Assembly (NCBI GenBank): GCA_964503125.1
Contig: CAZCZE010000037.1
Span: 1 to 64,000, forward strand
DNA: 64,000 nt
Source: FEN-1219 sp964503125
GTDB lineage: Bacteria; Pseudomonadota; Gammaproteobacteria; Steroidobacterales; Rariloculaceae
Reading direction: 5' to 3'
The notes under the pieces were generated by a model. That model saw nothing but the letters and a program-made list of their open reading frames with translations. It did no database searches and had not been told where the DNA came from. A program made the position numbers and the translations under genes. Shown here piece after piece: positions 46,679-54,602 of this stretch (position 1 is its first letter; each line of letters begins with the position of its first letter).

Positions 46679-47698
46679 ATGCAATCGTCGTCGAGAATCG
46701 CGTCGGCCGCTGCGGCACTGCTCTGCGCATCTCTGTCGTCCACTGCGGCGGCGCACCATTCTTTCGCCGCGCAGTTCGAGATGAGCACCGTCACGGAAAT
46801 CGAGGGCCGCGTGACCGAGGTCCACTGGGTCAATCCGCACATCAAGATCGACGTCGCGGCAAACGATGGGCAGGGCTGGGAAGTCGAAGCGGGCCCCGTC
46901 AACCTGCTGTCGCGCATGGGCATCGAAAAAAGCATGCTCGCGGTCGGCGCGACGATCAAAGTCCGCGGCAATCCCGGTCGACGCAACGCTCGGACGCTCT
47001 GGGTCTCGAACATCCTTCTCGCCGACAACACCGAGCTCCTCGCGGCGCCCGGCGCTCGACCGTACTGGGGCTCGAAGACGGTCGGCGACGCGACCGCGTT
47101 CTTCACCGCGGGCGATCTCGCCCTACCGGCTGGAGACGAACGCTCGTTGTTCCGGATCTGGTCGCCGCTGATCTCGGTGTTTCCGCGACCGCGCGGCGCG
47201 CCCGTGCTCACAGCCGAAGGCCAGCGCGCGCAAGCGCGCTACGAAGGCGGCAAGCAAGCCGTCGCCGACTGCGAAGTGCCGGGCATGCCGTACGCGATGA
47301 TGAGTCCCTACCCGATCGAGATCGTCCGGCAAGGCGAACAGCTGCTCATTCGCGGCGAGGCGTACGACCTCACGCGCGTCGTCCATCTCGAGGCGCCCGC
47401 GGCGACGCCCGCGCCGGCGCCGCTCGGCTTGTCGGTCGGGCGATTGTCGGCCAACGAGCTCGTCATCGAGACCAGCGGCATCGACTACCACACTTACGGC
47501 GATCTCGGACCCGCGCAGAGCAATCGGAGCCGCGTCGTCGAGCGCTTCACGCTCTCGGCCGACGGACTCAAGCTCGACTACGAGATCACGGTCACCGATC
47601 CCGTGATGCTCGCCGAGCCTTGGGCTTGGGGCGGCTCGTTCATCTATCGCGAAGGCGCCGAGCTTCGGGCGTGGAACTGCGGCGCCGATCGCGCCTGA
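46679..47698 (+). CDS. DUF6152-like secreted protein
   Basis: A 339-residue exported protein. The signal peptide ends at STAAA, with mature HHSFAAQFEMSTVTEIEGRV and HWVNPHIKIDVAANDGQGWE, the DUF6152 start with its double His. The C-terminal part (ELVIETSGIDYHTYGDLGPA, SRVVERFTLSADGLKLDYEI) is the same domain as in the gene at 37633-38826. ATG 46679 gives the signal peptide. Function unknown; probably a periplasmic binding protein. Confidence 0.82.
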   Translation: MQSSSRIASAAAALLCASLSSTAAAHHSFAAQFEMSTVTEIEGRVTEVHWVNPHIKIDVAANDGQGWEVEAGPVNLLSRMGIEKSMLAVGATIKVRGNPGRRNARTLWVSNILLADNTELLAAPGARPYWGSKTVGDATAFFTAGDLALPAGDERSLFRIWSPLISVFPRPRGAPVLTAEGQRAQARYEGGKQAVADCEVPGMPYAMMSPYPIEIVRQGEQLLIRGEAYDLTRVVHLEAPAATPAPAPLGLSVGRLSANELVIETSGIDYHTYGDLGPAQSNRSRVVERFTLSADGLKLDYEITVTDPVMLAEPWAWGGSFIYREGAELRAWNCGADRA

Positions 47699-47708
47699 GC
47701 GCGGTTCG

Positions 47709-49493
47709 CTATTCCTGCAAGCGCAGGTCGACGAACGCGGAAATCGCGGGTGCCTGTACCGGGCCCTGATTGCCCAACACGGCCACGACGTAGCCGGATT
47801 GCGGATAGATGCGCAAGTCGCCGCTCATGCCTGGCGCGCCGCCGCTATGGCCCACGGCTCCGAGGCCGCCGTTACGTGCGTCTTCGAAGCCATACGCGTA
47901 CTTGCGGTTCGGGCCTATGTCCACCTTGCCGGCGATGAGCAACGCCGTGTGCTCGGCATCGAGCAGCTTGTTTCCTAGGAGCGCGGTCGCGAACTTGAGC
48001 AGATCGCCGACCGTCGAGTAGCCGCCGCCCGCCGACATCCCGCGATACGGCAACGTGTCCGTGTTGCGGGTCCAACCGCCGGCCGGTGAGCGCATGTAGC
48101 CGATCGATCGGTTGGCCACGACCTCGCTCTCGGGCTCGGAGCCCGTGCGCGTCATGCCGGCGGGCCGATAGATGTTCGCCTCGACATAGTCGTAGTAGCT
48201 CGTGCCCGTCACGCGCTCGATGACAGCGCCGAGCATCACCATGCCGTAGTTGCTGTAGGCATAGCGGCTGCCCGGCTCGAAGGCCGGGGCGCGCTGACCG
48301 AACAAGTCGATGTAGTCGTCGTGCTCGCGCAGCTCCAAGCGCCGCGCGGCGAAATCCGGGCCGAAGATGTCGCCGGTCCCGCCCTGGTGCGTCAGCAGAT
48401 GATGGATCGTGACCTTGGTAGCCACTTCTTGGTTCGGATAGTCCGCGATGTACTTGCCCACGGGATCCGTGAGCACCACTTTGCCCGCCTGGACCAACTG
48501 CAGTATCGACACGGCGGTGAACATCTTGTTCATCGAGCCCATGCGAAACCGCGTGTCGAGCGTGTTGGCCACCTGGGCTTCGCGGTCCGCAAGACCGTAC
48601 GCTTCACTGAACAGCGCCGTGCCGTTGCCGCTCGTGATCCGGCCAACGAGCACCGCACCCGCGAAGCGTTCCGCCGCCTCGTCCTTCTCGACCTTCGCGC
48701 GCAACGCCGCGATGAGGTCCGCCTCGCGCATGCGCTGCACGGGGAATTCCGCCGGGCGTGGAATGGCGTTCAAGCCGAGCCGCGTGATCTGGTGCGGCGG
48801 ATCGGGCTCGACGACGAGCACGAACCGGCCGAACTGATCCGAATCGCGTTCCTGCACGAGGCCCACGGCGCTCACGGCCGTCGCTTGCTCCAGCGCGCGA
48901 AACTCGAAGCCGCCGGTTTGCGCACGAAAGTTCATTTGGCCGTCGATATTCGCCGACGGGTAGTTGGCGGACAGGTATGCCTGTATCCGCTCGCGGTCGC
49001 CGCTGTTGAAGGCTTCGAGCCATGCCGTGAGCTGGCGGAACGGCGCGCCGGTTCGCGCCGCTTCGGCTTCGGCCGCCGTGAGCTTCGCCGGCGCGAGCTC
49101 GGGCGGCGGTTGTGCGGGTTGGAGGAAGATGCCGGCAATGCGATCCGGCGCTTCGGCCGTGACGTTGATCGTGAGCCTACCGAACTGCTTGCCGGGGCCG
49201 CGCTCCTGAACGAGCACGACGATGTTCGTAGCGCTCGTGGTCTCGACCTTCTTGAGGTCGTAACCGCCCGAGTTATTTCGGATCGCGAGCCCCTGCTCGA
49301 CGGGGTTTCCGGGCATGCTCTTGTCCATGAACTGCTGCATCGCCGCGGGGTCGCTGCTGTTCATGGCATCGAGCCAGGCCGTGAACTGCCGGCCGGCCGG
49401 AGTATCCGGCACCTGAGCGAGCACGCTGCTCGCCGGCAAAGCCCCGATCATCAACACCAAGAACGCTCGGAGCCCGGTTACGCGCGTGGTCAT
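47709..49493 (-). CDS. Serine hydrolase (class C beta-lactamase fold) with tandem N-terminal modules
   Basis: A 594-residue exported protein. The signal peptide is 1-26. Two related ~95-residue modules (33-125 and 148-245) share FTAWLDAMNSSDPAAMQQFM / LTAWLEAFNSGDRERIQAYL openings and VLVQERGPGKQFGRL / GLVQERDSDQFGRF ends, NTF2-like in feel. Then a penicillin-binding/class C serine hydrolase domain (about 260-594): Ser-Lys in GSMNK (320-323), YSN (413-415) and HSGG (549-552). Likely an esterase or D-aminopeptidase-type enzyme rather than a resistance enzyme. ATG 49493. Confidence 0.88.
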   Translation of the reverse strand: MTTRVTGLRAFLVLMIGALPASSVLAQVPDTPAGRQFTAWLDAMNSSDPAAMQQFMDKSMPGNPVEQGLAIRNNSGGYDLKKVETTSATNIVVLVQERGPGKQFGRLTINVTAEAPDRIAGIFLQPAQPPPELAPAKLTAAEAEAARTGAPFRQLTAWLEAFNSGDRERIQAYLSANYPSANIDGQMNFRAQTGGFEFRALEQATAVSAVGLVQERDSDQFGRFVLVVEPDPPHQITRLGLNAIPRPAEFPVQRMREADLIAALRAKVEKDEAAERFAGAVLVGRITSGNGTALFSEAYGLADREAQVANTLDTRFRMGSMNKMFTAVSILQLVQAGKVVLTDPVGKYIADYPNQEVATKVTIHHLLTHQGGTGDIFGPDFAARRLELREHDDYIDLFGQRAPAFEPGSRYAYSNYGMVMLGAVIERVTGTSYYDYVEANIYRPAGMTRTGSEPESEVVANRSIGYMRSPAGGWTRNTDTLPYRGMSAGGGYSTVGDLLKFATALLGNKLLDAEHTALLIAGKVDIGPNRKYAYGFEDARNGGLGAVGHSGGAPGMSGDLRIYPQSGYVVAVLGNQGPVQAPAISAFVDLRLQE

Positions 49494-49727
49494 GGCCGCA
49501 CCTCGTTGTTCGTGTATACCTTGAAGATACGCGGCCGACTGGTCGCCGCATCGACCCATAGGATGCGCCGGCGGCCGAAAGCGGCGCAACGCTTGCCGTT
49601 AATCAGATCCCGACCGAGCCCGTAAGCGTTGGAATCTTCGCCGCGTTTCTTGCTGTATAGTTGGTGAACGAGTTTCGTTCTATTTCAAGGCGGGCACGAC
49701 ACTGCAGATGCCGTCCGTCGTCCGATC

Positions 49728-50876
49728 ATGAAGGACAGAAACGAGCTGGCACACGGGTCTCCCGATGTGGCCGGTAAGGTTCAGTGCGGCTCCGACGCGC
49801 ATCGTGTCTTTCTCCTCGAATGCAGGCTGGAGCAGATGCGTGCGAAGGTGGACGAAGCCCGCGCAGAAGCCCATCGCGCCCGTGCGCTCCTGGCGGAGGC
49901 AACCGCTCGGGAAGTCGATCATGCTCGCCGTCAGCGAGTTCTCCACGAAGAGGTTGCCGCGGCTCGCGAGGAGATCGGGTCGCTCCACCACCGCCTCGAA
50001 CACTCTGAGGCGCTCCGAGCCGGGCTGGAAGGGCGTCTCTTCGAGTCGACCAGGCCCGAAGACGCGCGGGAGCTGGTCCGCCTCCGGGGTGAAGTTGCCG
50101 CCCACCGGGATCTGACCGTCGCCGGGCAGCGAACCGTGGCGGATCTACGCGCGCGCGTCGCGGAGCTCACGGCCAGCCGGGAGACCCTTTTAAGCCGCGT
50201 CGCCGAGTGGCAATTCGCGGCCCGAGACGGCAATGCCGACGCCATCGACCTGGCGGAGTTCATTGCCGTGCTGAGCCGCGATATTCTCGAGCTCGAGCAC
50301 CGGAGCGTGCTGGCGGAGCGACGTGAGGCCGATCTCCGCGAGCAGTTGCTGCGGGCGAGCGCGCAGGGGTACGTGAGCTCGAGCGCCGTTGCTCCGCCGG
50401 CGGTCGAAACGAGCCCACAGCCGCTCGATTCGCCGAGGGCCCCCGCCGAAGCGATCGACGGGCCCACGCCGGAAGCGGCGCCCCGTATCGACGAGCTTCT
50501 TCGGCTCGGGCGGAGCGGCGACGCCGAAGCGTTCGACGCGATCCAGCCCTCGCTCGTCGCCGCCGATCCGGGCGTGCGCGCGGCCGCGTATCAGGCACTG
50601 GGTCACCTCCTGGAGCACGATCCGTCCCGCCTCGAACCGCACGTAGCTCGGGGCATCGCGGACCCCGATCCTCGCGTTCGTCGCCGTGTCGTCCTCGCTG
50701 CGGCCGGGGCGCAGGGGCTTAAGCTTCAGCGGCTCCTGGAGCCGCTCAGCCGCGACCCGAACCCGCAGGTGCGCCGCGTGGTTCAGGAGGTGTTGCGCCG
50801 TACCCCGTCCGCAGTGGCTGACGCCGGCGGGACCCTGGCTCTTGTTCCGGGGATCAGATCCGGAGCCTCCTCCTAA
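49728..50876 (+). CDS. Coiled-coil and HEAT-repeat protein of a ParA cassette (PomY-like architecture)
   Basis: A 382-residue cytoplasmic protein. Residues about 25-215 are heptad-rich coiled coil (e.g. LECRLEQMRAKVDEARAEAH, RHRLEHSEALRAGLEG-like). A Pro/Ala linker follows. About 255-365 holds HEAT/PBS-lyase-type repeats (DPGVRAAAYQALGHLLEHDP, DPDPRVRRRVVLAAAGAQGL, DPNPQVRRVVQEVLRRTP). The stop (TAA) is followed directly by the ParA gene. Coiled coil plus HEAT repeats beside ParA is the layout of myxobacterial PomY, which localises with PomX. No sequence identity can be claimed by eye. Likely a structural or cargo partner of the ATPase. Confidence 0.8.
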   Translation: MKDRNELAHGSPDVAGKVQCGSDAHRVFLLECRLEQMRAKVDEARAEAHRARALLAEATAREVDHARRQRVLHEEVAAAREEIGSLHHRLEHSEALRAGLEGRLFESTRPEDARELVRLRGEVAAHRDLTVAGQRTVADLRARVAELTASRETLLSRVAEWQFAARDGNADAIDLAEFIAVLSRDILELEHRSVLAERREADLREQLLRASAQGYVSSSAVAPPAVETSPQPLDSPRAPAEAIDGPTPEAAPRIDELLRLGRSGDAEAFDAIQPSLVAADPGVRAAAYQALGHLLEHDPSRLEPHVARGIADPDPRVRRRVVLAAAGAQGLKLQRLLEPLSRDPNPQVRRVVQEVLRRTPSAVADAGGTLALVPGIRSGASS

Positions 50877-50897
50877 GTGGGTGCGCAGGGGGTCGTA

Positions 50898-51863
50898 GTG
50901 GAGATCCGATACGGCAGACGACAGTTCGCCAGGTTATTGGGCGTCTCCGATAGGCAGCTCGCTGAGGCGGACAGGCGGCCGGACCTGAAGCCGCTGGGCG
51001 GCGGACCCGACAGCTACGGCGTTCGCCACCTCTCTGCGTATCGCAGTGCGCTGGACCGCCGTCCGAGTCGAAGACCACTGAGCCACCAGCTCTTCCTCAA
51101 CTTCAAAGGTGGCACCGGCAAGACCAGCCTCTCGGTGGCCTACGCCTATCGGCTCGCGGAGATGGGGCACCGGGTGCTCGTCATCGACCTCGACTCACAG
51201 GGACACGCCACCCAGAACCTGGGCTTCGAGGGGGACCGGGTCGAGCGCACCCTCTACGATGCGTTGGTCAAGCGGCTCCCGTTGACGGACGTCATCCTGC
51301 ACACGGAGCTCGCGGAGCTCGACCTGCTCCCCGCGAATCTCGGAATGTCCACGGTGGACCTCGCCCTGATGCCCATGGCCGGGCGGGAGCACAAGCTCAA
51401 GCGAGCCCTGGAAACCGTGTCCGGCCGCTATGAATTCGTGGTCATGGACGCCCCGCCGTCCTTCGGGCTCCTGAACCTCAATGCCCTCATGGCCGCCGAC
51501 GATCTATTGGTCCCCGTCCTCCCGGACTTTCTCTCTTTTCACGGTATCAAGCTGCTCTTCGAGACCCTGGGGCAGCTCGAGGACGACCTCGATCACACGC
51601 TGCGCAGGATTGCGATCATCCTCAACCACTACAACCCGACGACGCGGATCGCGCGGGAAGCGAAAGGCGCCCTCGAGTCCCACTACCCCGAGTTCCTCGC
51701 CAGGACGATCGTGCGCCAGTGCACGACGTTCGCCCAAGCGTCCAGCGAGGGCATTCCCATCAACGCCTACGCCCCGGGGTCCAGAGGCGCGCGGGACATC
51801 GACGCGCTTGTCGACGAGATCATCAACGCACCCCTCGAGCAAGCGGAGGAGAAAAGGGCATGA
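50898..51863 (+). CDS. ParA/MinD family ATPase with N-terminal HTH-like extension
   Basis: A 321-residue P-loop ATPase. The N-terminal 55 residues (IRYGRRQFARLLGVSDRQLA, YGVRHLSAYRSAL) look like a MerR-type winged helix. Deviant Walker A NFKGGTGKTS is at about 68-77, RVLVIDLDSQGHATQNLG is the A' motif, and VVMDAPPSFGLLNLNALMAA is Walker B. Such ATPases dimerise on ATP, coat the nucleoid, and position cargo when a partner triggers hydrolysis. GTG 50898 sits 5 bases after AGGGGG; GTG 50877, next to the previous stop, is the alternative. Its stop overlaps the next start (ATGA). No ParB or parS found, so plasmid-type partition is unlikely. Confidence 0.92.
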   Translation: MEIRYGRRQFARLLGVSDRQLAEADRRPDLKPLGGGPDSYGVRHLSAYRSALDRRPSRRPLSHQLFLNFKGGTGKTSLSVAYAYRLAEMGHRVLVIDLDSQGHATQNLGFEGDRVERTLYDALVKRLPLTDVILHTELAELDLLPANLGMSTVDLALMPMAGREHKLKRALETVSGRYEFVVMDAPPSFGLLNLNALMAADDLLVPVLPDFLSFHGIKLLFETLGQLEDDLDHTLRRIAIILNHYNPTTRIAREAKGALESHYPEFLARTIVRQCTTFAQASSEGIPINAYAPGSRGARDIDALVDEIINAPLEQAEEKRA

Positions 51864-52756
51864 CCGGCGGATTCCAAGCCAACGTCCCGGTTCGAAAGCC
51901 ACGCACGAAGATCGCCCGCGTGATCTCGGAGCTGACCTCCGGCCCACCGGAAGACACCACACCGGCCGCGCCGGCCGCGCGCGACGCCGTTGCCGACGCC
52001 CGCGAGTCACGCGGTGCGGCAGTGCTCTCGGCCGCCTTGGTCGCACGACCCTTGGCCGCTTCACCGGCGAAAATGCCGACGCCCGCATCGCCCGTCTCCG
52101 ACGGGCGCGAGCAGATCGCAAGACTTAGGGAGCGTCTCGCCGCCGCTCAGGCCCGGAGCGGGGTTATCGAACCGAAGCGCACAGCCGCCGCGGTGCGCGA
52201 GGTGGTCGACGGGCTGCGCGACCGTCTCGAGACGTCGGCCCGTGAGCGGTCCGAGCTGGCCGAAGCCCTCGAGGCGGCACGTGCCACCCTTACGCGGAGC
52301 GCTACCGAGCTCGAGCGCGAGCGGCGAGCGCGGGCGGTGTTCGAGGCGCAGGCGGAAGAACGGCGGCACATCGCGGACGACGCCGTGGCCGAGGCCGAAG
52401 CCCTGGCAGCGGAGCGCGACCAGGTGCTCGGCGAGCTCGCCCAGCACCGGCGCTTGGAGGGGGAGCAGACGACCTTGCTGGCGCAAGTCGAGGCCGCGCT
52501 CGCAGAGCGCGACGCCGAACGCGAGTCGGCGGCCCGGGAGCTGGCCGAGGCGCGTGACGTGGCTAACCTCCGCACCGCCGAGATCGCCGACCTGGAGGCC
52601 CGCCTTCGGGACGAAACGGCTGGCCGCGCCCGCGCCGAGGGGCAATGCCGGGAGCTCGAGGCCGAAATCGCCCGCCTGTCCGATGCCCGAGAGGCGCTCG
52701 AGTCCATCGAGGCGGCGCTAGTTCACCGGGGCGGCAACCCGGTTGACAGGCGGTAG
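51860..52756 (+). CDS. Coiled-coil protein with basic N-terminal peptide (PomX-like)
   Basis: A 298-residue protein. The first 25 residues form a basic peptide, GGFQANVPVRKPRTKIARVI, with Lys13-Pro14-Arg15. A disordered Ala/Pro stretch (30-80) follows, then a long coiled coil (about 85-290, e.g. RLRERLAAAQARSGVIEPKR, LRDRLETSARERSELAEALE). Partner proteins of ParA ATPases such as PomX stimulate ATP hydrolysis with exactly such a short basic N-terminus; as I recall it, PomX uses Lys13 and Arg15. Translation is coupled to ParA by ATGA overlap. The upstream frame from 51719 is a shadow of the ParA gene. Confidence 0.83.
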   Translation: MTGGFQANVPVRKPRTKIARVISELTSGPPEDTTPAAPAARDAVADARESRGAAVLSAALVARPLAASPAKMPTPASPVSDGREQIARLRERLAAAQARSGVIEPKRTAAAVREVVDGLRDRLETSARERSELAEALEAARATLTRSATELERERRARAVFEAQAEERRHIADDAVAEAEALAAERDQVLGELAQHRRLEGEQTTLLAQVEAALAERDAERESAARELAEARDVANLRTAEIADLEARLRDETAGRARAEGQCRELEAEIARLSDAREALESIEAALVHRGGNPVDRR

Positions 52757-52800
52757 CGTCGCGACGTCGGCAGTGGTCGAGCGGTTAGCAATCCGCTGGC

Positions 52801-52972
52801 TCAAATGCCGACGGCGACCACCGCGAGCCCCGCGAGCACGGCGCCGACGATCGACCCGACGATCGGGATCGCCGCGTAGTCCCAGCCCGAGCTGCCCTTG
52901 CCCGCGATCGGCAGCAACGCGTGCGCGAGGCGCGGCCCCAAGTCGCGTGCCGGATTGATCGCGTAGCCCGTC
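52801..52972. repeat. Direct repeat, copy A (glpF 3' end)
   Basis: About 170 bases, 92% identical to 54431-54602, same orientation, 1.63 kb apart. The similarity starts at the stop codons and ends at the shared ACGGGCTACGCGATC. This is the layout left by an element that inserted at the 3' end of a gene and supplied its own gene end. Confidence 0.88.
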
Positions 52973-52974
52973 GA
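52801..52974 (-). pseudogene. Displaced 3' end of an aquaglyceroporin gene
   Basis: The frame TGYAINPARDLGPRL and on to GLAVVAVGI stop is the last ~57 codons of a glpF gene. It matches 54431-54602 with 14 mismatches in 170 bases by eye, only three of which change residues (S/P, V/I, A/V). It has no start: upstream it runs in frame into an Rhs fragment. See the direct repeat entry. Confidence 0.9.
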
Positions 52975-53300
52975 GCCGATCGCTGTTACGGCATGCGGGC
53001 GGGAGCCGCCGTACGTGTAGCTCCCTGATACGCCCGTCTTCGAGGCGACGTTGCCGAGGTGGTCGGTGGTGTAGCCGACGGAGAACACCGTCGACGAGTT
53101 GCGCACGACGCTCGTGAGGCGATCGAGCGCGTCGTAATTAAAGACCTCCGCGCGACAGGAGCTGATCGACGCGCTCTTCGAAGTTACCGGCGAGATCCCA
53201 CTCGTACTCGAGGCTCTGCAGCGTCGCGGTCTCGCTCGGCCCGGTCTTGATCGTCGATAACCGGCCGGTCGTCGCCTCGTACGGGATTTGGCGCGCGGCC
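52975..53300 (-). pseudogene. Rhs/YD-repeat fragment, frameshifted
   Basis: On the minus strand, about 53290-53145 encodes PYEATTGRLSTIKTGPSETA and SLEYEWDLAGNFEERVDQLL and then stops. A shifted frame picks up FNYDALDRLTSVVRNSS, VGYTTDHLGNVASKTG and GSYTYGGSRPHAVTAIG, then joins the aquaporin tail in frame. These are YD repeats of Rhs-type polymorphic toxins or wall-associated proteins. Both ends are missing; a dead fragment carried in with the insertion. Confidence 0.8.
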
Positions 53301-53346
53301 GCGCCAGCGCGCGCCGGGGCTGGCTCGGCGTGCGTCGAGGAGTACG

Positions 53347-54318
53347 ATGGCCGCGATGGCCACGGACCTCCACGCGATCCCCCGAGAAGTCTGGCGTGGC
53401 TTCGTGGACGGCGGCGGACTCGATCGCGTCGAGCTGCTGCGCTACCCCCGCGCGCTGACGACCATCCGGCTCGACCCGGCGACGGCCCAGGAAGAAGCGG
53501 ACAACCAGCGTCAACGCTTCAAGCACCTGATCGTCGAGCTGTTCCCGCTCGATCGCGTCGAGGCGTTCATCGCCACGCTCCTTGAGGCCAGCACGTACCC
53601 CCGTCTGCAGGCGTTCGACCTCGACGCCGGCCTCATGCAGCCATTGGAGAACACGCTCGCGCGCGAGGCCGAACCGGTGCAGGCGCCGTTCGATCTCGAG
53701 GCGGAGCGGATCGGGCCGTACGGCAAATCCCGGCTCGACGCGTCGGAGTACCGCTACGCGGTTCAGCTGCTGCAGCTGCGACCCGGGCTGGCGCTGGCGA
53801 CCATGTTCCTGCGTGGCTTCCTCGTGATCTGGGCCCGTGCGCTGGGGGAGGCCAGCCGCTACTCGCTGAACGCCGAGCAGACGCCCAGCTTCAGGTTCTT
53901 CTTCACCAGCTGGAACCAGGGCTCGCTGGTCACGATCCTCTACCCGTCGATCGCGCTGCACCTGCGGCCGCGGATCGAGCTCGGCGGCAAGCGGATCGAC
54001 GAGCCCGCCTTCACCCGCCCGCTGATGAGCGAGGTGATGTCCTGGCTCACGGCGAAGCGCTTCTTTGCCCGTCAGGCGACGGTCGAGTGGCACGGCTATG
54101 AGGCCAGGCTGTCCTGCGCGGCGAACGGGATGCTGAACCAGGCTCTGGGCAAGCGCGGCTGGTTGAACACGATCTTCGACAAGGTGGTGGAGGACCAGCG
54201 CATACCGCTCATGTCGACGTACCTGGAGCAGGTCGTCGTGCGCGGGAACCGGCTGGCGGCCTTCGCCGAGCGGGCGCGGGCGTCCGGATCGGCCGACTCG
54301 TCTAGCTCGCTGCGCTAG
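53347..54318 (+). CDS. Hypothetical protein inside the glpF insertion
   Basis: A 323-residue soluble protein, start ATG 53347, with no signal peptide and no domain I recognise. It is mixed alpha/beta with hydrophobic helices (YAVQLLQLRPGLALATMFLR) and Trp/Arg-rich motifs (FRFFFTSWNQGSLVTILYPS, MSEVMSWLTAKRFFARQATV). It lies between the Rhs remnant and the intact aquaglyceroporin gene, inside the direct repeats, so it probably arrived with that insertion. A role as immunity or phage-type protein is a guess only. The minus-strand frame over it is a shadow. Confidence 0.6.
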   Translation: MAAMATDLHAIPREVWRGFVDGGGLDRVELLRYPRALTTIRLDPATAQEEADNQRQRFKHLIVELFPLDRVEAFIATLLEASTYPRLQAFDLDAGLMQPLENTLAREAEPVQAPFDLEAERIGPYGKSRLDASEYRYAVQLLQLRPGLALATMFLRGFLVIWARALGEASRYSLNAEQTPSFRFFFTSWNQGSLVTILYPSIALHLRPRIELGGKRIDEPAFTRPLMSEVMSWLTAKRFFARQATVEWHGYEARLSCAANGMLNQALGKRGWLNTIFDKVVEDQRIPLMSTYLEQVVVRGNRLAAFAERARASGSADSSSSLR

Positions 54319-54328
54319 CGCAGCGAGC
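54305..54328. repeat. Perfect 24-base palindrome over the end of the hypothetical gene
   Basis: GCTCGCTGCGC, then TA, then its exact complement (54305-54328). It spans the stop codon of the 53347 gene. There is no T-run, so it is a weak terminator at best. It could be an inverted repeat at the element edge. Confidence 0.45.
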
Positions 54329-54430
54329 GCCGAACGGTGGCCGCGCCCCGGCGCGAGATCGCGACGATCGCCGTCAGCCCGGGGGGCCGGGCCTGCGAGG
54401 AGCAGAAGGACTCACCGTTCGCCTCGCGAG

Positions 54431-54602
54431 TCAGATCCCGACGGCGACCACGGCGAGCCCCGCGAGCACGGCGCCGATGATCGGACCGACGATCGGGATC
54501 GCCGCGTAGTCCCAGCCCGAGCTGCCCTTGCCCGCGATCGGCAGCAGCGCGTGCACCAGGCGCGGCCCGAGATCGCGCGCCGGGTTGATCGCGTAGCCCG
54601 TG
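54431..54602. repeat. Direct repeat, copy B (glpF 3' end)
   Basis: The intact gene's 3' end, paired with copy A at 52801-52972. It is the copy still joined to the 5' part of the aquaglyceroporin gene. Confidence 0.88.

Noticed and set aside
47709..49493. Antibiotic-resistance class C beta-lactamase
   Set aside because: Residues SMNK/YSN/HSGG fit the broader serine hydrolase family, and the extra N-terminal modules do not occur in AmpC enzymes.
50877..51863. Chromosome or plasmid parAB partition locus
   Set aside because: No ParB-like gene and no repeated parS-like site nearby; both neighbours are coiled-coil proteins.
52977..54093. Minus-strand frame across the 53347 gene joined to the Rhs and aquaporin tail
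   Set aside because: Only its 3' portion (YD repeats and glpF tail) is real sequence of a former gene; the rest is the shadow of the plus-strand ORF.
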